Origin: Cytospora piceicola
Taxonomy: Eukaryota > Ascomycota > Sordariomycetes > Diaporthales > Cytosporaceae
Assembly (NCBI GenBank): GCA_023375675.1
Contig: JALQBC010000026.1
Coordinates: forward strand, 372,001 to 436,000
Length of the DNA: 64,000 bases
Direction: 5' to 3'
Below are positions 1 through 11,246 of the stretch, piece by piece. Every line of letters starts with the position of its first letter. The stretch's first letter is position 1. The notes under the pieces were generated by a model. That model did not search any database, had not been told where the DNA came from, and worked only from the letters and a program-made list of their open reading frames with translations. Made by a program: the position numbers and the translations under genes.

Positions 1-738
1 TGTTTTGCCGTGGTCGTTGATAACAAGCCTACCAAACTTCTTGTTGACCGTCTCGGTCCGCTGCGACAGGTTGCCCGAGCTCGAGTTAAAGTTGTATAGG
101 AACGGCCGACTATCGCCGGACGCAGAGGGCGACTCCTGGCCATGCGTGTTCACACTGTCAGACCTCTCCCCGCGGGGACCAGAGGCGGGCGTATTTTGCT
201 CGGACGGGTTGGCCAGGGCCTCGGGAGAGTTACCATTGCTAGAATGATTTCTTGCCGTTTCCACCTCGATCTGGCCGCTCAGCTCCTCCACGATGCCCTC
301 TAATTTTCGCAGGCGCTTCATCAACTCGATCTCTCGCTCGCTCGACGGCTGCTTAGGCGGCGCATTGGGATCCTTTGGGCGTGGACGGCGCGGTGCCCGG
401 CCAGGAGCTGGGAAGATACATGGGATCTGTGCTCGACGGCAGTTCGAGCATGGCATGTGCTTGTCGCATCGCACCTTTCTCCTCCGGCATGTCACACAAC
501 TTCGAGGGTTCAGACGGTCGGAGGGCGTGGCCGTGGGTGTATAAACGGAGGCGCCAGGAAAGGCAGGGTGGGAGTGTGCTTGCGGCGAGGTGTTGCTGTT
601 GTTTAATGTGCCATTGGTGCTCGGGGTGTCGACGGCTGACGGCAGCTGCAGGTCCGCGAAAGAGTCCACCGGGCTGGTCGGATTGGACGGGTTTGATGCA
701 GAGGTCGAAGGAGGGAAGTCCAGCCCTGTGCCGTCCAT
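1..738 (-). CDS. Zn2Cys6 fungal transcription factor, N-terminal part (truncated by window edge)
   Basis: Read on the minus strand from an ATG at 738-736, the frame stays open for 246 codons to base 1, so the gene continues beyond the window. Residues 1-79 are a Ser/Pro/Thr/Asn-rich leader. A complete Zn2Cys6 binuclear cluster follows, with cysteines at residues 81, 84, 91, 97, 100 and 107 (spacing CX2CX6CX5CX2CX6C) and the basic run RRRKVRC between them. Next come an Arg/Pro-rich linker and a short helix with leucine spacing around residues 135-155 (ELMKRLRKLEGIVEEL), the usual dimerisation element of this class. The protein should bind DNA in the nucleus as a dimer. Its targets cannot be told because the regulatory domain lies outside the window. 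No intron is needed in the visible part. Confidence 0.9.
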   Translation of the reverse strand, partial: MDGTGLDFPPSTSASNPSNPTSPVDSFADLQLPSAVDTPSTNGTLNNSNTSPQAHSHPAFPGASVYTPTATPSDRLNPRSCVTCRRRKVRCDKHMPCSNCRRAQIPCIFPAPGRAPRRPRPKDPNAPPKQPSSEREIELMKRLRKLEGIVEELSGQIEVETARNHSSNGNSPEALANPSEQNTPASGPRGERSDSVNTHGQESPSASGDSRPFLYNFNSSSGNLSQRTETVNKKFGRLVINDHGKT

Positions 739-3700
739 GTTTGAAGTACCAGGCGGGACACGCGGCAGACTGGCTGACAAACTATAGTGAAGCGCCGTGA
801 GGAGGAGGGAGGAGGGCGGGGTGGGTCGTGGGTTGGCGGGCCGGACACACAGAGTCAGACTCGGATTCGAGCTTGCTTGATGATGGAAGGGTCCCGGATG
901 GTATATCGTCGTCGAGTCGGCGGAAGCAGTGTCGTCCGGGTGAACGGCAGGTCCGGAAATGTCAGTGCAGGTTGCCGAGGAATGTGGTGGGTGCAACTTT
1001 GTCGGTGACCTTTATCCGGGGGTCCTCGATAGGCGAAAGGCAGGGGTTCTTGGGTCGAGTTGTGTTGAGAGGCTGAAAGGACAACTAAGGTCCACTTTGC
1101 ACAGCGGTTATGTAGGTGTCGAACTGGAGAGGACAAAGAAGGAGTCGCGTATGTTGAGGATGTGGCTGATTATCTGAAATGCGGTGTTTTGTTCAAAGAG
1201 ACTTGTTGTACGGTACGGAAAAGGGAGAAGAGGTTTAGAGGCGCCCTGGAGAAGAGGTCGAAGATCCATTTCTTCACGTCTGTCACTCTAATTCCACTTC
1301 ACGGGCGAGACCGTTGCGCTTCCATGTGCGGGACCGAAGACGGACGGACCCCCACCGCATTATGTCAGCGCGGGGGCAGGAAGAGGCAGGCTACCTGGGT
1401 AGGGTTTTAGGTACCTACCGGCTAGGTATCTACTTGGGTGGTTATCTACCTTATGTACCTCGGCAAGTACTTGACCAAGGTGTACTGCAACTACCGAGGT
1501 ACCTACCGCAACTACTGGTACACCTACTGTAGGAGGTAACTCTTCCCGTGCAAGATACCTGCTTAGGTGCGCAGATAGGTATTCCCCCACGTTGTGACAT
1601 GGCAGAATATTTGTACATTGCGAACACTAAGATATCTACCTAGGTAGGTAAAGGTGAGGAAAAGTTCTAAACCATATCAGGGCATCGTATCGACGATCTA
1701 TGCGGACTCTCACACTCACACTGGGCAACGCCCCTGCCCCTTGCAAGAGTCGTTCGTCTCTTGTACTGTGGTGTATGGGCTGACGTTTCAGTATCGATAG
1801 GCTACCTGGGCACTTACTAGGTACGCTTCGAGTCATGACACTCGAGATACGGCCTGTTCCAGAAAATTCTCTGGCCATAGTGGGAAAATAATCAAGCTAT
1901 CATCACGCTGAGGTGGCTTGGAGGCCTTTTATCCTTACCTGGCCTCCCAGCTCCATTGGTCTCCAGGTCTCGATGACAGTGGTGAATCTCGATTGTTCAC
2001 GGCCAAGGGTGGAGACAATGTTCGCGGAAGACGGCATGGAGTTCACTTGAAATTGGGTACACAGCACCACACCACACCCACAAACTAAACCTACCTAGTC
2101 AGTCAACTACTATATTGGTTCGTCCGTACTGAGTACCTAGGTAAGCATGATACTGTCACACTGTTAGACTGTTCTGACTGTCACGCTGACAGGCTGACAC
2201 CTCCCTCGTGTGCACATCTTGTAGTGTCCGGAAGAAGACGACCCAATGCTGCAGGCGTTGCCATTTATTACTGTGGTCTCCAGGTCAAGGGCTTCCATTA
2301 GCCCATTTACGGTAAAATGGGAATCCGGACTGCCGGGCTAGACACTGTCTCATCGGATCTCCATCTAAGAGCCGCATCTTATTCCATGCATACCTGAATC
2401 TTCCTTTAACAGACTAGTATAAGATTTAGGTACCTACTAAGTAGGTATGTCATCCGGATTCCGAAAACAGCACGCCTCTCCCACAATAGACTCGGCCCAC
2501 TTGAGGGAGATCCCTCCCCCCTGTAGGTGGTGATGACCTTCGACACTACCTAGGTACATTACATACTTGGAGGGGCCCTATGTAGTACTGTGTAGTTGAC
2601 CAACTGCACCCATATCATTCAAATACGGTTCATGCTTGTGGGAAAGGGCTTATTTTCTCTTTTATCTCCTCTTAACATTGACACCTTCGGTCTACTCACT
2701 ACCTAGGTTAAAGTGTACCGTCACCCTAGGGCGAGACATGCCCCGAGGCCTCCAGATGTCTGAGATGTTTGTGATGTCTGGCCAATGATAGCTGTGCCTG
2801 TCTTGTGGGTGACTTCCATCCATGATACTACCTAGGTACTAAGTACTCTAGATACTCACTTTATAACCCCGATGTGTGAAGATAATAGCGACGCAGAAAC
2901 CGTGTTCAGCTGGAGCTGCTATAATTTCTTACTTGAGTAGGCATGGCGACGTCCCGCGTCCGACTTCGACACTGCTCAAGTACGACTCCCGGCACGCCCG
3001 GTCAGGTGGAGGATACGTTCCATCGGATACTTAAGTAATCAACTCGAACGCTAACAATACTACGACTTCCCCCGCCATTTTCCCAGTCTGGATTTCGTTG
3101 CGGATGACTGGTCGATTTGCTTTCGTCGGGCTTACATATATCGGTTCCAAGGTTACTGTCATAAGCTGGAGTAGAGGAAGACATCGGTTGATGCCTCAAC
3201 AAAGACAGGATCAGAAGAGGAACACTGTTCACATCGTTGGACAATTTTTCAAAGGTAGGTAAGACTACAAACCCACTCAAGTAGATGGGCTTCGCCTCCC
3301 CTTTTAATATACATACATACCATCGGGCAACCCCCCTCTGGATCGAACTCTTGTCCGCGGCCTTCGCAAGAGAAGCATCGCCGGTGTCCAGACTCCACAC
3401 GTGCTCGCTTTCGCTTATTCGAATCTTGTGCCCTTGATTGGCTATGTTTCCGGCCTTCGCCATTCTCAGAAGGCCGATCCCGGTTCGTCCAGCCCTATCT
3501 GGTGCTTTTTACGTTCGCTTTCGCTTCGACAGGTCCACCAACGTGGAAACAAGCCCGGGCGTGGTGGGGCCCTTCAGAACATACAAGGTAGTTCACATGG
3601 CTTTTCTTGAACATGGCTTTCCTTGATGAAATTTGATGTCAGTCGACGCGTACAACAGATATAGAAGCGCTTCGTCGCCAAGTCTCGCAATGAAGATGAG

Positions 3701-3846
3701 TCCATTGTGCTTCTCCTCTTCGACTGTGTGCTTGCTGTTGTGGTTTTTAGACGGGCGACAGACGGAGTAATATCAGGTGATATCAGTCACGCCATCCTTC
3801 CTCCAACGCCCACGGGCCCTGCTATCATCTGCTCTTGGAACCATCG
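739..3846. other. Gene-poor intergenic region with CCTAGG-type motifs
   Basis: About 3.1 kb between the divergent transcription factor and MFS genes. I see no convincing gene. A 153-codon minus-strand frame at 3002-3463 has no recognisable motif. The stretch is rich in short ACCTAGGTA-like palindromic words, for example near 1636-1650, 2133-2143, 2546-2556, 2700 and 2829, plus dense degenerate versions at 1391-1530. It probably contains the long promoter and 5' UTR of the regulator. Confidence 0.6.
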
Positions 3847-5666
3847 ATGGCCCCAGACACTTCCAAGCCCCTCTGCGCGCACCAGCGACAAGCCATCCGA
3901 GATGGCACTCCCGCCGAACCCGCCGAGACCCCAGGGCCATGCGAGCAGTGCAAGGCAGACGGCCGCCGGGCGCTCGTCTACCGGCTCAAGCTGATCGCGG
4001 GCCTCCTGATGCCCTTCGCCCTGCAGGCCCTGGACGTCACCATCGTGGCCAGCGCGCTGCCCTTCATCGCCGTCGACTTCGGCGAGGTCGACCAGCTGAA
4101 CTGGATCGTCTCGGCCTTCAACCTGACCAGCGCCGCCTTCATCCCCTTCTGGGGCCAGGTGGCCGACATCTTCGGCCGCCACGCCTCGCTCCAGGCCGTG
4201 CTCGTCCTCATGACCGCCGGCAGCGCCCTCTGCACCGGCGCCCCGACCTCCTCGTTCCCGGTCCTGCTCCTCGGCCGCGGCGTGCAGGGCGTCGCCTGCG
4301 CCGGCATCAGCGTCCTGGTCAGGGTCATCATCGCCGACAAGGTCACCCTCCAGGAGAACGCGAAGAACTGGTCCTTCTTCGCCCTCACGGGCGGCCTGTC
4401 GTACGCCATCGGCCCCGTCATAGGAGGCTACCTGACGGCCGCGAGCTGGCGGTGGTGTTTCGCGATCAACCTGCCGATCTGCGTCCTGGGTATCGTCGTT
4501 GTTTTCTTCCTCTTGAGGGAGGAGCTGGTCGGGTCGCAGCCGCTGCGTGGGGTTGATGATGGTGTGGTGACGGATTCCGAGACGACAGTCTGGCGGCGCC
4601 GCCTTATGACCATTGATATTGGTGGCCAGCTGCTGTTTCTATTCGGTTTCGGCCTCATCATCCTCGCGTTTACCTGGGCCGGTTCGACGTATGGGTGGGT
4701 CTCTGTGCAGGTGCTGGTACCACTGGTACTAGGCGTTGTTGTCTTCGCGGGCTGGCTCTTTTATGAATATATGATGGTTCCAGAAAGGGCTCTGGGGCGG
4801 AGGTTATGGTTCCAGAAGCCCATGGTCCCCTGGCATCTCCTTTTGAACCGCAACGTCGGCCTGCTGTTCTATATCAACTTCGCCACCGGGATGGCTATGT
4901 ACAGTGTAAACCCGAGCCCTCCTCCTACCCTCCCACCCTGTATACTAACTGCTCCTACAAGGTTCTCTACTTCGTCGACCTCTACTTCACCCTAATCCTC
5001 GGCTACTCAGCCTCGAAGGCCGGCGTACAACTCCTCTACTACACTCCAGGCATCGGCGGCGGCGTCTACGCAGCCATGGTCTTCTGCAACGTCTGGCCGC
5101 GCAACACGTTCCTCCCGCTCTTCCTCGGGTCCACCATCGAGGCCGTCGGCATCGGCCTGCTCGCCTGGGCCATGTTCACAGGAAAGACGGGGACCATCTA
5201 CGGCATGATCGCCTTCTCCGGCGTGGGGACGGGGCTGCGCTTCATGCCGGGGACGCTGCACGCCGTGGGCTTCTTCCCCAAGTCCATCGCGACCATCGTG
5301 TCGCTGATGGGGATCGCGCTGCCGTTTGGCGGCGCGCTGTCGCTGACGATCATGACGACCGTGTATAACAACCTGATTGCCGAGGACGCGAGGATGGCGT
5401 TTGTGTGGGCGTTTGTGGCGATCTGCCCGTTCATGGGGGTCTGCATCGTGTGTGCGGCGTGCTTGGGCAATGTGAGCATCGTCAAGACGAAGCCTGGCGA
5501 GGAAGGGGCGGAAGAGCCGCAGCACGACCTTACGGAGGGTAGTTACTTGCTTGCGCTCCTGAGAGGGAAGAAGGTCGCTGATGGGGCGAGTGAGACGGAG
5601 AAAGGAGAGACAAGTGTGGAGGTGGATGACAGGAAGTCGGATAAAGTGCTCATCTCTGTTGAATGA
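3847..5666 (+). CDS. MFS transporter, 14-TMS drug:H+ antiporter (DHA2) type
   Basis: Two exons, 3847-4905 and 4962-5666, give 587 aa. The 56-nt intron (4906-4961) begins GTAAAC, has a TACTAAC branch site at about 4943 and ends in AAG, and both exons join in phase 0. The start is the ATG at 3847. After a Pro/Cys-rich cytosolic N-terminus come hydrophobic segments throughout. An MFS motif A-like loop lies near residue 103 (GQVADIFGRHAS). The antiporter motif C, GPVIGGYL, lies near residues 189-196 and is followed by SWRWCFAINLP, typical of the DHA2 family. These are plasma-membrane exporters of toxic or secondary compounds. The substrate cannot be inferred, and no biosynthetic cluster genes adjoin it. 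The C-terminal tail is hydrophilic and acidic. Confidence 0.9.
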
Positions 5667-6257
5667 GAATGGGCGGTCTTTGATATATTCCTGGAAATGA
5701 TTTCCTCCGGGATAGTTTCTCGTGCACTTACTGTACTTCCGGTATTCGACCATAATATCTAATGATACTCTTCGTCAAGGGGATCTACCCAGGCACTGTC
5801 TGCTCCATGTGGTCTCTCTCCTCTTGAGCAAAGCTTTAATTCACAAATATTGACTTTTGATGAAACCCAAGTTGCTAGATGTCAAAGAATGCGCAAGAAT
5901 CCGATCCAATAGTTCTGGGGTCTGCTCGAACTTGATCTGCCATATTCCCATTTCTCAAAGGGTATAAAGGGCGGCTCAGTGATGCAGCAACTCCGATCTC
6001 AATGGACCTCGGCTCATCAACGCCGCTCGGCACTTGGTTTGTTCTCCTCACTACATACAACCAACCAGGGGGAACAACACCGCGCCGTACATGTGCCCTC
6101 AATGAACCCAGCTTCGTGCTCCCATCATGGAGGCTATAGATTTTGGAATTCAATTGTGAGGTGCATAGTAACACCCCAAGTGAAGTCAGTCCAACACCGG
6201 AGACTACACACACCCAGGAACTCGACCTCGCGGCAGCCGCCGCCGCACACCGGCCAC
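5667..6257. other. Intergenic region upstream of the Nudix gene
   Basis: No gene seen. A TATAAA at 5963-5968 and a reading frame that opens upstream of the chosen Nudix ATG leave room for a longer N-terminus or an extra 5' exon. An ATG at 6126 opens a short frame of about 10 codons (an upstream ORF or a spliced first exon). Confidence 0.4.
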
Positions 6258-7412
6258 ATGCCACCCTCAAAAACCCAAACCCGGCAGTCATCATCGGCCT
6301 CACGGGCCGGTGCCGTGAGCGAGGAGCCCACCCCGATGGCAGAAGCCCGGCCGAGCTCGAGCATCGTCCTGCTCTCCCCGACCAACCAGGTCCTCCTCCT
6401 CCACCGCGTCCAGACGTCCACGTCCTTCCCCTCGGCGCACGTCTTCCCCGGCGGCAACATCTCGCCCTTCCACGAGTCCGCGCGGTTCCCCCTCCCGCCC
6501 CCGGGCTCCCCGGACCGCCACCGCGACTCCCCGGCCTACCGCCTGGCCGCCATCCGCGAGACCTTCGAGGAGTCCGGGATCCTCCTCGCCAGGCGGCAGG
6601 GGGCCCCCGCCGGCGGCGGGCCCCTGCTCGCCGTCCCCGAGGCGGACCGGGAGCGCGCCCGCAGGGAGGTCCACGGCAACCGCCTGAACTTCCAGGACTG
6701 GGTGCGCCGCGACCTCGGGGGCGCCCCGTGCGCGGACGAGCTCGTGCCCTTCACGCGATGGGTGACCCCGCCCAGCATGCCGAAGCGCTTCACCACCCAG
6801 ATGTACCTCTTCCTCATGCCGCTCGCCTCCGCGGCCCCGCGGGCGGACGTGGACGTAGACGTCGTGCAGGCGCCCACGTCCGACGGGGGCGTCGAGCACA
6901 CGGCCGCGACGTTTGCCGACGCGGCCGAGTGGCTGCGCAGGCAGGCCAGGGGGGAGATCGTGCTCTTCCCGCCGCAGTGCTACCTGCTCACCCTTGTGGC
7001 GGAGGTGCTGGCTTCGGTCCCTGCGCCGGAGGGGGAGGGGGAGGGTGGTGGTCGGGCTCGGTATGCGGCCCAGCGGGAGGCTCTGCTGGATTTCGTGGGC
7101 AGGACGCCTGCGAGCGCTGGGCCGGAGGGGGGTGGGAAAAAGCCTCATCCGACGGCTCTGATACCGTGGTCGGAGAAGGTCATGAGTCCGCATACTCTGT
7201 TGGTACGGGATAGTGACCGGAGGATAGTGCTTGGGGTCGACAAGCCGGGGCCGGAGCTGAAGGGGAGTGGGAGGGGTGGGGATTTCGAGAGGGTTGTTCT
7301 GGTTGACTTTACCAAGCAAGGGCCTAAAAGAGTAGAGGTTAGAAATAGAGAGGATGTGTTACGAGAAGAGAAGGAGGCGAAGAAGAAGAAGGAGGAGGCA
7401 GCGAAGTTGTAG
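6258..7412 (+). CDS. Nudix hydrolase, NUDT19-like, with peroxisomal targeting tail
   Basis: A single frame of 384 aa from the ATG at 6258. The Nudix fold is recognisable: VFPGG at residues 62-66, then an insertion, then the catalytic helix RETFEESGI at residues 100-108, supplying the REUXEEXGU part of the Nudix box. The split between the glycine and the RE..EE helix is typical of the NUDT19 (RP2p) group, whose members hydrolyse CoA and acyl-CoA. The last residues are AKL, a canonical PTS1 peroxisomal signal, preceded by a Lys/Glu-rich tail. I infer a peroxisomal CoA/acyl-CoA diphosphatase. The frame is open upstream to 5979 without an ATG, so a longer N-terminus is possible but would need a non-ATG start or an unseen exon. 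Confidence 0.86.
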   Translation: MPPSKTQTRQSSSASRAGAVSEEPTPMAEARPSSSIVLLSPTNQVLLLHRVQTSTSFPSAHVFPGGNISPFHESARFPLPPPGSPDRHRDSPAYRLAAIRETFEESGILLARRQGAPAGGGPLLAVPEADRERARREVHGNRLNFQDWVRRDLGGAPCADELVPFTRWVTPPSMPKRFTTQMYLFLMPLASAAPRADVDVDVVQAPTSDGGVEHTAATFADAAEWLRRQARGEIVLFPPQCYLLTLVAEVLASVPAPEGEGEGGGRARYAAQREALLDFVGRTPASAGPEGGGKKPHPTALIPWSEKVMSPHTLLVRDSDRRIVLGVDKPGPELKGSGRGGDFERVVLVDFTKQGPKRVEVRNREDVLREEKEAKKKKEEAAKL

Positions 7413-7644
7413 ACGAGAATAGGTAGCCCGATGTCATCAACGGCGCGCCAACATCGACGAAATCGGCAGAAATTCCCGGTATTTAGTGAGCCGCGTCGTA
7501 ATACGTGCTGCAAAGTACAAAGGTATTGGCTTGCTACATACGATTCCCTCACTCTATCCAATGCTCACTAACGCTTTATATACTCATACCCCTGCTCCGA
7601 TGTTACTCGAGACCATTCCCATGTGAGCTCGCTGAAACTCGACT

Positions 7645-10365
7645 TTATACCCGTTTTCTCTCCTTCCCATGATAGCTCACCCTCCAAAGGCAGCACACAC
7701 TCTTCGACTCGCACCACTTCTTCACATCAGCCGGCGCCACCTCCCCATCGTAGCCAGCCTGCGTCAGCTGGCCCGAGTTGAGCCACGCGGTCAGGTCCTC
7801 CAGGATGACCGGGTCGTACATCAGCATCTTCTCGTGCCAGGACGGGTCCTCCGGGTCTGTTGTCCGCGGGGCCGACGTGACCGCCTTCGAGATGTGGCTG
7901 AAGAGGGCTGACTGCTGCGCCGTCGGGCTGAGCGTGAGCGACATCTCGGTGTCCTCGCTGACAGACACGTCGACCGCCAGGGGCGATGAGAAAACCTGCT
8001 CCGGGGAGGTGAGGCCTGCCTCGCTGTCGACATCTGACTCGAGGGCTGCGGAGGTCGGTTTCCGGGTGGCTGCTTTCTTGCGTTTCGGTGTCGATATAGT
8101 CGGCCGGGGTTTCGGCGGCGACGGGGTGAACCTTGTCGCCGTCTTGACTGTAGTGGCTGCATCCTTCCGAGGGCGACCACGTTTCTTTACAGGTGTTGCA
8201 GGAACCTCGTCATCAGCCGGCGCCGACCCATTGCTGTCGATTGCACTTGTCGTCTTTTTTGGCCTGCCACGAGGTTTTTTCGATACTGGTGAAGCGGAGG
8301 CTGCAGACGTCGTGGTGGCTGCCGTCTTTTTCCCTTTGGGACTACCGGCCAGGGAACTGGTTGAGAATGGAAGCCCAGCAAGTGGGGCCTGATTCTTGCT
8401 TTTCCAGCATTGATCAAGTAGTGCAATCATAGCACTTCTGGTCTTGATAGCTTTGAAGCCGTACGATGATACCTCTTTTGCCAGCTTCGCGTCAGTAAAA
8501 AGCTCGTATTTCGGCTGTGGCTTTTGAATGGGATTAGTCGTAGTAGTTGAAACTGTCCTAACCTCTTCTTGACTTTGTTGCTGGTTGCTGGGCGGCGGCG
8601 GTTCGTCTTCCAGCAGGTCTGTGATGTTTGGGAATGAGGGTCGTGAGGACGACTCCAGTGTGGTGGCGGTAGCAGAATTTACGGTGGCCTTGTGTTGTGA
8701 CATGAAGAAATGAGACTTAGGTATAGGCGACTGTGCTGATTCCTCCCCATTCGCCGGCACTGGTCTGCTTCCGATTTCAACCAAGGATGAGTCGGCGGTT
8801 TCGACTTTAGCTGGTTCCAGCGGTAGATCCTTCCAGGGGTTCAAGATCGCTACCGAGTCGTCGTCTGGAAAAGCAGGCGAGTCGACCAGGTCGATGGCTT
8901 CCACGTCTACTAGTTTGCCGGCTTCGTCCCTTGCACTTACCGCCCAAAGGCCTCTATTTGGCTTCTTCGTCATTGTACCTTGTGCCTGTCCGGAGATACT
9001 GGCAGAAGGATCGTCTTCCTTCGCAATATTCGAGGCTCGAAGGGCTGTTTGAAGGTCCTTCAAAAAGCTCGGTGAATGCTCACGAGTTAGCTGACTTGAA
9101 GTACCAAAGACGAAGTCCTGCCTTGCGGATTGCCGTATTGCTGCTTCAGGTGATAATAGGATTGCCTGTTTCGAAGGGACCTTTCTTTTGGTGTTTTTCG
9201 TCACCTTGGCTGCTTTGCCCTTCCCCTTGGCCTTGGCTGCCGCTGTCTTGGCCGCATCTTGCCCCTCGTTATCGACGGTGAAGTATTCGAGGATCGTGTC
9301 TTCATCCCGCGATTCTTCCTCAGGCTCGGCAACTTTCGATATATACGCTGCTGTAGCTAGTTCTGTTATTGTCCGCGGCTTCTTTTTTGGCGCCTTCTCT
9401 TTCACTGGTGAAGGGGTTCGTCGTTCGTCTGTCATTTTGGAGGACTGGTTCACAGAAACCATCTCAATCACTTTTCTTTTACCCAGCACTTTTGCCGCTT
9501 GTTGTTTTGTTGAGGCGGAATCGACGTCTGTCCTTTTGTGCCCGTACGCATCATGTAGATTTCTGAAGATTTCAATTTTGTCCGTGACATTCCCCCCCTC
9601 CCCTACTTGAGATATCACCACCGACACATCAAACGGGTCGGTTTCGGGCTTTGTGTCAGCCCGTGGAGGCGTCCAGTCGGTTCTCCTCTGCACCGCGGAT
9701 TCCAGGTTCAGCGGCTCCGGAGTCGAAGCCTTTGTTGCTCTCTGCTGCGCGACAGGCTTCTGCGCGAAGTGTTTGCTGACAGTCTCAGGCTTGCTTGTCC
9801 TCCTCCTCTGTGCCCTGGTCTTTGATGGAGGCTTGGCACTTTCGACAGCTTCAGCAGTCTGGACCAGGGTCTCCCCATCCCGGTCGCCCACATCCGCAAG
9901 CGTTTTGAACTTCTTCCATGGCTTTTCCTCAAGAGTGTTGCCCTCGGGAATATTTTTGCCTGTCTCCCCCGTCTCCGTATTTGTCTCCTCGTCATCTTTA
10001 GGTGCCACTCCATCCGAGGACAGGACTACCACCTCCTTTGCCTTACGCGTTGACGCCCTTGTTGGCTTGCGGACTCGCTTTGCTGGGACCTTATTCACTG
10101 GTGGCCTTTCAGGCTCGTCAATAGTATCCAGTGTATCGTCATCATTTGCCTGGGCAGTTCGAAGGATATCAGCGGCGGTTGTGAATGCCTTGGTCGCATT
10201 CTCAGGTATCGGCGCCGCGGCACTCCCGCTGCGGAGCGTGGGAGGCTTGGGCTTCTTTGCAATTAAATCCCTGAGGTCAGGGAGGTCAGGAGAAGAGGAA
10301 AGCATCAGAAGACGGTCGTGTAGCGTCGGACCCAGAGGAGGGGACGTGAGGTTGCTAGCTGCCAT
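7645..10365 (-). CDS. SLX4: Structure-specific endonuclease subunit SLX4
   Basis: Intronless, 906 aa from the ATG at 10365. The N-terminus is followed by a long, charged, disordered region with many SP/TP sites. Around residues 620-655 is a segment ending in TRSAMIALLDQCW, typical of the SAP-like region of fungal SLX4. Two AT-hooks follow (KKPRGRPKK near residue 697 and KKRGRPRKD near 730). The C-terminal conserved domain at about 842-906 (VILEDLTAWLNSGQL, VKKWCESKSVCCLW, ending GKERKRV) is the part that binds the SLX1 nuclease. SLX4 scaffolds SLX1 and other nucleases for resolving branched DNA and repairing stalled forks in the nucleus. Length and order match fungal homologues. It is divergent from the eS21 gene, with about 500 nt between the starts. 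Confidence 0.95.
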   Translation of the reverse strand: MAASNLTSPPLGPTLHDRLLMLSSSPDLPDLRDLIAKKPKPPTLRSGSAAAPIPENATKAFTTAADILRTAQANDDDTLDTIDEPERPPVNKVPAKRVRKPTRASTRKAKEVVVLSSDGVAPKDDEETNTETGETGKNIPEGNTLEEKPWKKFKTLADVGDRDGETLVQTAEAVESAKPPSKTRAQRRRTSKPETVSKHFAQKPVAQQRATKASTPEPLNLESAVQRRTDWTPPRADTKPETDPFDVSVVISQVGEGGNVTDKIEIFRNLHDAYGHKRTDVDSASTKQQAAKVLGKRKVIEMVSVNQSSKMTDERRTPSPVKEKAPKKKPRTITELATAAYISKVAEPEEESRDEDTILEYFTVDNEGQDAAKTAAAKAKGKGKAAKVTKNTKRKVPSKQAILLSPEAAIRQSARQDFVFGTSSQLTREHSPSFLKDLQTALRASNIAKEDDPSASISGQAQGTMTKKPNRGLWAVSARDEAGKLVDVEAIDLVDSPAFPDDDSVAILNPWKDLPLEPAKVETADSSLVEIGSRPVPANGEESAQSPIPKSHFFMSQHKATVNSATATTLESSSRPSFPNITDLLEDEPPPPSNQQQSQEEVRTVSTTTTNPIQKPQPKYELFTDAKLAKEVSSYGFKAIKTRSAMIALLDQCWKSKNQAPLAGLPFSTSSLAGSPKGKKTAATTTSAASASPVSKKPRGRPKKTTSAIDSNGSAPADDEVPATPVKKRGRPRKDAATTVKTATRFTPSPPKPRPTISTPKRKKAATRKPTSAALESDVDSEAGLTSPEQVFSSPLAVDVSVSEDTEMSLTLSPTAQQSALFSHISKAVTSAPRTTDPEDPSWHEKMLMYDPVILEDLTAWLNSGQLTQAGYDGEVAPADVKKWCESKSVCCLWRVSYHGKERKRV

Positions 10366-10867
10366 TGTGGGTCGTAGGGTTGTCGTCCACGGTAGTAGAC
10401 AAGGGATGCGCCATGCGCATTGCAGCAAGGTTTTCAAGGCGTTCAGTTTGAATGTCGGTACGGACCCTGGAGTTTGCCAAGAGGACCTCGTATCGATGAT
10501 GTGTGGCAGATGAATTGGTTGCCCTTGAGTGTTTCCTTAGCCACAGCGAAACAAAGACGCTCTGAGGCTCCGACAGTCCGGCCGAGACTTGGACCTGGTA
10601 CGTACTTCGCCTTGGCGCTAACGCGTCGTTAACACGAGATCACCTGCACAATTTGCCTCCATGACGCCAGGACCCTGTTGCTTACATAAGTTGCCCGGTC
10701 AGGAAAAAGCGGGAAGACGCTTGGACCAACCCACCAAATCAGAATCGCTTTCAATTTTCACAGCAACACCAAACAACGCCTCTTGGAGACCGACTGGACG
10801 ACTTCTTGACCATCGCAACCCACTTTCTCAACCGTACCCAGGCAATCCCCCAAACCCAACCGCCAAA
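10366..10867. promoter_or_regulatory. Shared bidirectional promoter region SLX4 / RPS21
   Basis: 502 nt separate the two divergent start codons. No gene is visible. The half next to RPS21 is rich in CAAC and CCCAAACC runs, as often seen in fungal ribosomal-protein leaders. I cannot assign individual factor sites. Confidence 0.45.
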
Positions 10868-11246
10868 ATGGAAAACGACCGTGGTGAGATCGTCGATCTG
10901 TAAGGACCCCATACGAAGTTTTAAACTGCATTTGAAATGGCGACGACGGACGACAGAACCAAGACGGAAAAGAAAGAAGAGAAGACTGTGCTAACCCACC
11001 CACCTCGCGAACAGCTACGTCCCCCGCAAGTGCTCTGCCACCAACCGTATCATCAAGGCCAAGGACCACGGTTCCGTCCAGATCTCCATCGCCAAGGTTG
11101 ACGAGTCCGGCCGCGCCGTCCCCGGCGAGAACCACGTCTACGCTCTCTGCGGTTTCGTCCGTGCCATGGGCGAGTCCGACGATGCCCTGAACCGCCTGGC
11201 CCAGCGTGACGGCCTCGTCAAGAGCGTCTGGAGCGCTCAGCGATAA
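10868..11246 (+). CDS. RPS21: 40S ribosomal protein eS21 (S21)
   Basis: Two exons, 10868-10899 and 11015-11246, encode 87 aa, the standard eS21 length. The protein starts [19 protein letters not shown] and ends VKSVWSAQR, both hallmarks of eS21. The 115-nt intron (10900-11014) begins GTAAGG, has a GCTAAC branch site near 10990 and ends ACAG. It splits the eleventh codon (Leu). An intron directly after a very short first exon is common in ribosomal-protein genes. The product sits in the 40S ribosomal subunit and takes part in small-subunit maturation. The second exon uses mostly C-ending codons, in keeping with high expression. Confidence 0.98.

Noticed and set aside
3002..3463. 153-codon minus-strand reading frame
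   Set aside because: No domain, signal or splice context; composition not gene-like, so left unannotated.
9653..10513. 286-codon plus-strand frame antisense to SLX4
   Set aside because: Shadow of the GC-rich SLX4 coding strand; Ser/Leu/Val-rich translation without any motif.
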